Assembly (NCBI RefSeq): GCF_001039355.2
Contig: NW_019774469.1
Coordinates: 151,597 to 215,596, forward strand
Direction of reading: 5' to 3'
Source of the DNA: Lingula anatina
Taxonomy: Eukaryota > Brachiopoda > Lingulata > Lingulida > Lingulidae
Length of the DNA: 64,000 nucleotides
Each line of letters begins with the position of its first letter. The stretch's first letter is position 1. The position numbers and the translations under genes were made by a program. The notes beneath the pieces were generated by a model, which saw nothing but the letters and a program-made list of their open reading frames with translations, did no database searches and was not told where the DNA came from. Of the stretch, positions 56,915 through 64,000 are shown piece after piece.

Positions 56915-59900
56915 ATGGGCGGCGTCTCTCGTCTGCTAAGTTATTGCCGATTGTTTTCATTGCTGATGGCATTGTCCAGAATCTCGCAATGTGATGCACA
57001 ACCTAGTAAGTTATGTATTTATTTGTTTATTTATTTATTTTTCATTTTTGTGTCCAACTCTAAAAATGAAGTGCCTTGCCTACAATGAAAGGGCGAAACA
57101 AGCGTTATCATTTTTTTTATAATTCATATACTTGCTGAGATCATTCCATTTTATTTTTATACAGCTTGAATTGTACTGTTGTCTAAACTGGTGCGAAAAC
57201 AGTCAAACGCTCTTGAAAGCATGATTATGTTCACATAGTTTTAAGTAAAATAAGACAAATGCAACATTATTTACCAACTTTTAACTGGAAGAAGCGTTTG
57301 CGTGCGGGTACTACGAGAGATTTCACAGTGACACCATGATTTCCCTCTCACGAAATGTATTTTCATATTCATCATGAAAAGAAGATAAGTAGTAATACGC
57401 CTGACCGATATTGATTTTAATATATATTAAGGAATGTCGATGTTACATAGAAGATTTAAACCTAAGAAATGTTTTTTCATCATGTCTGTCAATTGTGAAA
57501 TGTCGAATTCAGACCACTTTTAAGTTTTTCTTTTATAGATAAAGAAAAATAAAAATAAGTTATAGTCGATATTTTATTTGTAACTCGATTAACCATGAAA
57601 ACACAACTATTGCAATGCTAGAAAATGGTCGAATAGAGTCGAGACTTAATTACTGTGGCCCTGCAAGGACGACGCGTATGAGAGGCGGAGAAATCACTGC
57701 AGGGTTGAACGGTCTTCCTTTCATGTAGGTCCGCCATTTTTGATCCTTGGAACAGTTGGTACTCAAATTTTCTATTCTGAATGGCCCCTGTATTTCTACT
57801 AAAAATGAAAATTCTACTTTTTAATTTTTCAGTTTTTCCAATTGCAACTATACATGATACTCTGGATGTATTCTTTGATCTTTAACTCATTTAAGTGGTA
57901 ATAATTAAACATAGTAAGTGATTTAAAAATGCTCTTTTAAAGAAATATGTACCACGAACTGTCAATTTCCCAAGAAGGATATAACTCCCTGTTTTTTTTT
58001 TCTTCGAACCTTAAAACTGCCAATGTAAGTATATATTGGGTGGCTCTAAAAAGTCACTAAGTTCAATGACGTCTCCAATTTTGCAGATATATTTTTGATA
58101 TATTATATATACATTGAACTTTGGGATGTTTTAGGAAAATGATGTTTTCATAAAATCTTGAAATTTTCTCTGCCTTTAGTAATTCGGCACAAATTAATAT
58201 ATTAAGCCAAAAATATTATGTCCTCGTGACAGGAGTGGTTGTCCTAGGAATGGAAGTCCAGGGTCCCATATGATTAGTACAGGTTAGGGTTAGTTGGAGT
58301 ATTGGGGGTTAGTATATGGGACGAATGTCACCTGTACAAAGTAATGGGAAACTGACTACGGATTGCCAACCGTGTTACACCGGCTTATGTGACCTCTGAT
58401 AAGTGCCAGTCTCTGGCAATTATGACACCATGCCGTCATATAGGCCTATTGTCTGGTTTGACAATAATATAAATGCTGTTTCACTTTTCTTCTTGAAATT
58501 AATAATGCATCAGAACCTGAGCAAAATTCCAAAGCTTGTGAACTGTTGAAGTTATTGAACTTTGAAATATGTTACTTTTTATTTGATCTACCCGATATAT
58601 TTGGAAAATAATACCCTTGGTAAATGTGGGTTGATTGTCACCCGAAACCTTTTCACTCGAAACTTAGAGCTTAGAACAATCAACTTTGCCATCCACCCAC
58701 CTCCCTCCCCCCTTGCCAGCCCTGTCTCATCCTTCCTCTCACACTGTTGATATTGTACGTGTGTTAAAATATAGTATTCAATTCTTTCAGCGCCATCTAC
58801 AGTGACACCTACCACACTAATCATGCCGCCTACGTTCAGTAAGTGCACAGCATCTTCCATGTAGCTCTGAAATGTAAATAAAATGACAGAATATATCAAC
58901 CGTTGGAGGTGTATGTATTTTCTCTGTTTCGTTGTGGCAGTGTTCACAGAATCGTTGGTGCATTCGGCTCAAACGATCAAAATTTAAGATAAAGAACAAT
59001 CGAGGGTATGCCTACACTAGCTTGTTCATTCCCTATAACGCATAAAAATCGCCACTACTCGGTTCTTACATAACTCAAATATCTACGAGTTTGCCAACAA
59101 CCATACAAGTAGTAGTAGCTCGTTTCCACCACCTGAATCCATTAAAAAACTGCCTTTGTTTTGTTTCAGTGGCACAGATGTACACAGTGACAATGGGCAC
59201 CCACATCCCCAACGGCATGCAACTCCCGGGGGCCAACTACACCTCAGGAAGTTCCTGCACCACCGCCTGTGACAGCATGTCTAACTGTGTCGCTGCCGAC
59301 TGGAACATGGCCAGCAATACGTGTTTCGTTCACACCGCTGCCACTGGATGCAACGCTCTGGTCAACAAGACGACCTGCAATAACTACAGGAGAGTAGGAG
59401 CTTGCACAAGTGAGTGCGCTGTGCCTAACGCACGTGGAAATTGAAACACGCGCGTATTGTGCATTTTTTCAGCCAACGAGGTCCTTCCCAGATTGTCTGA
59501 AACTTGTGTGTCGTCATTTCGTGACGTCATAGAAAACTAGAATAAGCGTAGGCATAGGCTATTTTTGGATTAACTTCTTAACATTGAGCTTGGTGAAGCT
59601 CTATGCACTGCTGCCTTAGAAAGCAATACCAAAGTCATTCGCAAAATGTGATAAATCTGTACTGATGTGCAATAGACTATAATTCTACGGAACTGAACGA
59701 AAACAAACAGAAGAATAGCCATGTATAAATTCTGCCAATTTTTATTCGTTTCTGTACCGCACACGCTAGACTGCCATTATTGCCGACCCACTCCCATCCA
59801 AATTCCGCGATATCTCGCTGGTTTATACGCAAAAGCGCGAGACGATGAGCTACCTCTGATATTTCCTATTACACTCATTTAGATAAGCAATAACGCGAGT

Positions 59901-61856
59901 ACAGTTCTGTTCTTGCAGCAAATATACGTATGCTCTGACAGCTGTTTTTCCACACCTTCATACACATGTACATTGATGGTATTAACATTCAGTGAATCTA
60001 AACCCGCTCCAATCCGACATAATATATGCAGAGAGACACTAAAACAAACCTGGCTCCATCTGCTATTTAACTACACTACAACATGTTTGCAAAATACGTT
60101 TTCGTAGATGTTTAAAATGTATCTCCACGTAAGTGCAGTGTTTCTTTGGAGCTTCAATATCTTGTTCATTTTCTCGTATGTTGACGGTTGATTCACGTCA
60201 GCCACGTTATTTACAGCATTTATATGCACGTACATTGTCCAAAATTTCCAAATAACTTAATATATGTTTAACTTTCAGCGACAACGACACCCTCCACACG
60301 TAAGTGTTTCATTTTTTCATTGATACTCAACCTACTTGCAGGGCATGGGCATTTTAATGGAAACGTACCAGACGAATTATTTCTGATAGAATATCTCCGT
60401 AAAACATACTTTGGTGGCGCTTTTGACATCTGTATACACTGTAATGTCTTATGTTTGTTCCATCATATCTACTCATTCTAAACACCGTATGGGTATCTCG
60501 GTCAACGTCAGTTTCGGAATCATTTCGGTTCAGGGAGTCTGTCAATATCTCCAAATACCGATATCCAGCAGAACCAGTTTATACAGCAGGTACTTTACAC
60601 ACACATCCACGTACATACATGGAAACATACGCCCATGCATTTTACAGGTATGTACATGTATGTGTACACACACGCGCAAGCACACAGACACACACACATA
60701 CACACACAGGCACACACACATGCACAAACACACACATACACACACACACAAAAGGAAAAAGAGAAAGAGTGAGAGAGAGAGGGCTTAATATTTCAATGTC
60801 AGATATTCCATTTCAGTGACCCTTGCACAGCTCTTGGCTAATTTCAATCTCACCCCCAACATGAACATCTTGGGTGGTGTGGAGCAGACCAACCTGACCT
60901 CTCTCATGGCCTGCGTGGCTGCCTGCAACTCGAACCCAATGTGTTTCGGATTTGACTACAACGTCGCGACCAGCGGGTGCTACTTCTTCTTCGGGATGGC
61001 CGTGTGTGGAACCTTGCGGTCGGCTCCCGGTGTGAACCATTACAAGAGAATCACCGTGTTCTGTGGCGGAACGCCAGCCACTACCCCCGCTACCCCGACC
61101 GTCCCGACCGTCACCTTCCCATCCTTTACATTACCGAATATTTTCTTTCCAAATAATCCTAACAACATCATTTCGAACTTATGTAAGTATATGTATATGG
61201 TGATGATATGACACGCACGCGCGCACACACACACGCACGAGTGCACGCACATAAACACACGCACGAGTGCACGCACACGCACACACGCAGACACACACGT
61301 TTACTGACCCTAGGCGATTGCAGGGTGGTGGTGGAGGGATGTTTTCTTTTGCCATTTAAGACGAGGACAATGTTTCTGCCATATGTAAGGCACAGGAATG
61401 AATTTTGGTTTAGTTTATTTGTCTTTTTTTTGGGGGGGGGATGTTAAGGGGGAGAGGGAGAGGGGAGACATAATGTAGAATCATGAATCACTTACTTGAG
61501 CTTCATGTTCCAATGTAATTCCTGGCCTGTAGATTGTTTAGTGAGGATGTGGAGGATGTGGAAGTGGAGTGAGGATGTGGTGGTGATAACTGTTATATTA
61601 CCCCCCCCCTCACACACACACACACACAAATAAAACACACATCCTGATTCACACCTCAGGTTATTGTACATCTGTTTACTGGCACTTTCTTTTTGTTTTC
61701 CAGTTGGTATTCCGAGCCTTAATATTCCGCCGATAACAACGACCACAATCAACCCATTCCTGAGTTTCTTCCAGAATGCGCTGGGATCACAGCAACGTAA
61801 GTGATCATGTTTGTATGGCTGTTTGTGTCTGTGGTGGTGGTGGTGGTGGTGGTGGT

Positions 61857-61895
<39 letters not shown>

Positions 61896-62166
61896 TGGTG
61901 GTGGTGGTGTGTGTGTGTGTGTGTGTGTGTGGTGGTGTGTGTGTGTGTGTGTGTGTGTTGATTATTTGTTAATGACAATGCATGTGTAGGAATTGAGTAA
62001 TTTGTATCACTGTAAATTTATTGATAAAGACTACATTAAAATGTGACTATAAATAACAAATGAGTTCCACTTTAAGGTTACGGCAGTCGGAAACTGCCAT
62101 ATAAAACTGCGAGTGGAATGAGAACTTCGGAAACTTTACATAAAACTTGTGATGTTAGATCAGGTN

Positions 62167-62213
<47 letters not shown>

Positions 62214-62215
62214 GT

Positions 62216-62250
<35 letters not shown>

Positions 62251-62296
62251 TGGTGTGTGTGGTGTGTGTGTGTGTGTGTGTGGTGGTGGTGGTGGT

Positions 62297-62328
<32 letters not shown>

Positions 62329-63223
62329 CCCTTTTCAGTCAGTCTGTCTTTGCGTCTACCGGTCCTTTTGTCTGTGTTACTATTAGTATGTATGCATCAT
62401 TCTGTCTCTGTTTATTTTTTTACTTATTCATTGTTAATAATTCATTCATTCGAGTGCACGCACATAATCACACGCACACAAACACACGCACACACGCAGA
62501 CACACACGTTTACTGACCCTAGGCGATTGCAAGGTGGTGGTGGAGAGGGTGTCTTTTTTTTCCAATTAAGACGAGGGTAATGTTTCTACCATATGTAAGG
62601 CACAGGAATGAATTTTGGTTTAGTTTATTTGTCTTTTGCTTTTTTTTTTTGGGGGGGGGGAGGAGAGTACGTTAATGGGGAGAGGGAGAGGGGGAGACTG
62701 AGGATCATGAATCACTTACGTGAGCTTCACGCTGCAATGAAATTCCTGGTCTGTAGGTTGTTTATTTTTTATTTTATTTGATATCATGTGTTCTGTGGTC
62801 GAAAATATTTGCAGTCAGAAATACACGCTTGCTTCAACAATTCGACAAGCTTAAGTTTTTTTTGTGTGTGAAGTGCTTTTTGTGGCAACTCGTACTTAAC
62901 TGTTTAACTTTACTGCAGCGCTATGACGAGTGAAGTTTGAAGAAAAAATTGAAATTGGATCTGGGGGGTGAGGGTGGAGTAAGGATGTGGTGGTGATAAC
63001 TGTAATATCCCCCCCCCCACACACACACACACGCAAACACACATTCTGATTCACACCTCAGATTATTGTACATCTGTTTACTGGCACATTCTTTTTGTTT
63101 TCCAGTTGTTATTCCGAACCTTAATATTCCGAACCTGAATATTCCGCCGATAACAACGACCACCATCAACCCAATCCTGAGTTTCTTCCAGAATGCGCAA
63201 CGTAAGTGATCATGTTTGTTTGG

Positions 63224-63264
<41 letters not shown>

Positions 63265-63658
63265 CCCTTTTCAGTCAGTCTGTCTTTGCGTCTCCCGGAC
63301 CTTTTGTCTGTGTTACTATTAGTATGTAGGCCTATGCATCATTCTGTCTCTGTTTATTTTTTTACTTATTCATGTTAATAAATCATTCATTTTTTTCTTC
63401 AATTTTCTATTTATCATAGAAAATACCTTGTAATAAGCACACCATATACAATAAAGACAAGACGTTGAAAATTGTTTTTCAAATTATAACTTCTTATTCT
63501 AAATCTTAATTTCAGAGAATTCCGCAAATTTTATACCGCCTGCATTCCCACAGTTTCCCGGAGGCAGCGGTACCCAGCCTTTTAGTTTTGGTAAGCGTAG
63601 GAAGCGCTCAGTTGAAGAGAAGCACGTGGCTCGTGACACTTCGCCCCTAAGAGGATAG
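56915..63658 (+). CDS. Secreted protein with two PAN/apple domains and Thr/Pro linkers
   Basis: Eight exons with all introns in phase 1: 56915-57005, 58791-58838, 59170-59409, 60279-60299, 60817-61182, 61704-61796, 63106-63201 and 63516-63658 (TAG), 365 residues. Exon 1 encodes a signal peptide (MGGVSRLLSYCRLFSLLMAL). Exons 2 and 4 are Thr/Pro linkers. Exon 3 and the first half of exon 5 are PAN/apple-like domains with similar cysteine spacing: SCTTACDSMSNCVAADWN...CNNYRRV and MACVAACNSNPMCFGFDYN...VNHYKRI. PAN domains bind proteins or carbohydrates outside the cell. The rest is Pro/Asn/Ile-rich, with a duplicated exon pair (IPPITTTTINPFLSFFQNA and IPPITTTTINPILSFFQNA) and a basic KRRKRS site that could be cut by a furin-type protease. 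ATG 56915 is chosen because it begins the signal peptide. No orthologue is recognised. Confidence 0.87.
57006..58790 (+). other. Intron 1 of the PAN-domain gene
   Basis: AT-rich. It includes a segment at 58311-58400 (CACCTGTACAAAGTAATGGG) resembling 47064-47150, a minor dispersed repeat. No other exon seen. Confidence 0.5.
60658..60760. repeat. (CA)n-rich imperfect microsatellite
   Basis: Interrupted CA repeats in intron 4 of the PAN-domain gene. Confidence 0.9.
61838..61957. repeat. (GGT)n/(GT)n microsatellite
   Basis: Alternating GGT and GT blocks in intron 6 of the PAN-domain gene. Confidence 0.95.
62165..62329. repeat. (GT)n/(GGT)n microsatellite after an N
   Basis: Long GT array with GGT interruptions in intron 6, beginning at the N (62166). 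Its true length is unresolved. Confidence 0.95.
63222..63261. repeat. (GT)n microsatellite
   Basis: GT run just after the second duplicated linker exon, the counterpart of the longer arrays in unit 1. Confidence 0.95.
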
Positions 63659-64000
63659 TCAGCTCGGATGTGGTCTCTCTTCTGCATTCGTCACGGCATG
63701 ATTGTAACTGGCCTTGACAATACCATTATCAACATTAAACATTTCAGAATTGAGGCGAATGCATGTTTTATTTAGAAAGACATAACATAAGACAAATTTT
63801 GATTTTGTATATCTATGAGAACTTCAAAAAGCGTTCTCTTCTCGGTTCTTGTCAAGAGTTGAATTTCAAAGTCCCCTTTTTTTGGTCTTTAATTATTCTC
63901 AGACCATGGACCAGATATTTAATTTACTTGCTTATTGAGTTTGTAATTTAAAAGAAAAAGAGCCTTAATTTAAGCATGTGGTGCGAATTAAGCAATTTTA
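63659..64000. other. 3'UTR and downstream sequence of the PAN-domain gene
   Basis: No perfect AATAAA close to the stop codon was noted. No further gene seen before the window ends. Confidence 0.4.

Larger units (their letters stand above)
61229..63395 (+). repeat. Tandem duplication carrying a PAN-gene linker exon
   Basis: Unit 1 (about 61229-62440) and unit 2 (about 62440-63395) share, in order, GAGTGCACGCACATAA, CTGACCCTAGGCGATTGCA, a G tract, a C tract with (CA)n, the exon (61704-61796 / 63106-63201), the donor-flanking GTAAGTGATCATGTTTGT and, after (GT)n, TTCCCTTTTCAGTCAGTCTG (62330, 63265). An N at 62166 lies in unit 1. Confidence 0.85.

Noticed and set aside
58588-58947. 119-codon open frame on the minus strand
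   Set aside because: It is antisense to exon 2 of the PAN-domain gene and its introns, with no independent support.
61776-62516. Long open frames reading Val/Cys/Gly repeats
   Set aside because: They are translations of GT and GGT microsatellites inside an intron, with no splice or homology support.

Overview
The window is nuclear DNA of an invertebrate animal. Genes are multi-exon with GT/AG splice sites, introns carry long microsatellites, and transposon remnants are dense. Secreted EGF/TSP1/VWC, vWA, galaxin-like and PAN/apple proteins together with a caspase, a CR1/L2-like LINE and several MITE families fit a marine lophotrochozoan, most likely a mollusc. That assignment is an inference. 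Seven single-N positions mark contig joints, and several are flanked by near-identical direct repeats, so some apparent duplications are probably assembly artefacts.

Layout. (1) 1-3675 (+): 3' part of a secreted EGF-TSP1-VWC-VWC gene. (2) About 4400-11855 and 13150-21625: two copies of one segment, each with a four-exon secreted von Willebrand A-domain gene on + and a two-exon secreted Tyr/Gly-rich cysteine (galaxin-like) gene on -, arranged tail to tail. Exon lengths of the vWA genes are identical. The second galaxin-like gene has gained one 8-residue repeat. The copies differ by transposon insertions, and the spacer between them (11856-13150) is mostly mobile DNA. (3) 21626-36388: no gene recognised; dispersed repeats, a local tandem duplication and microsatellites. 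(4) 36389-37843 (+): terminal exon (484 codons) of an unrecognised, possibly beta-propeller protein. (5) 38036-46443: no intact gene; a decayed caspase exon and a roughly 2-kb terminal-inverted-repeat element with subterminal motif arrays. (6) 46444-51376 (-): most of a caspase gene with six recognisable exon types. His and Cys catalytic motifs are present, but the small-subunit exon has a one-base deletion, and one exon appears twice around an N. A nested pair of DNA transposons lies in an intron. (7) 56915-63658 (+): complete eight-exon secreted protein with two PAN/apple domains, built entirely of phase-1 introns, with a duplicated linker exon.

How they relate: the EGF/TSP1/VWC, vWA, galaxin-like and PAN products are all secreted or extracellular types. 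A cluster of extracellular-matrix (possibly shell-matrix) genes is a reasonable hypothesis for 1-21 kb but is not shown by the sequence. The caspase is an unrelated intracellular protease. No tRNA, rRNA or CRISPR array was found. No single element clearly constitutes a novel system; the duplicated vWA/galaxin-like pair and the unknown protein at 36.4 kb are the best candidates for new biology.
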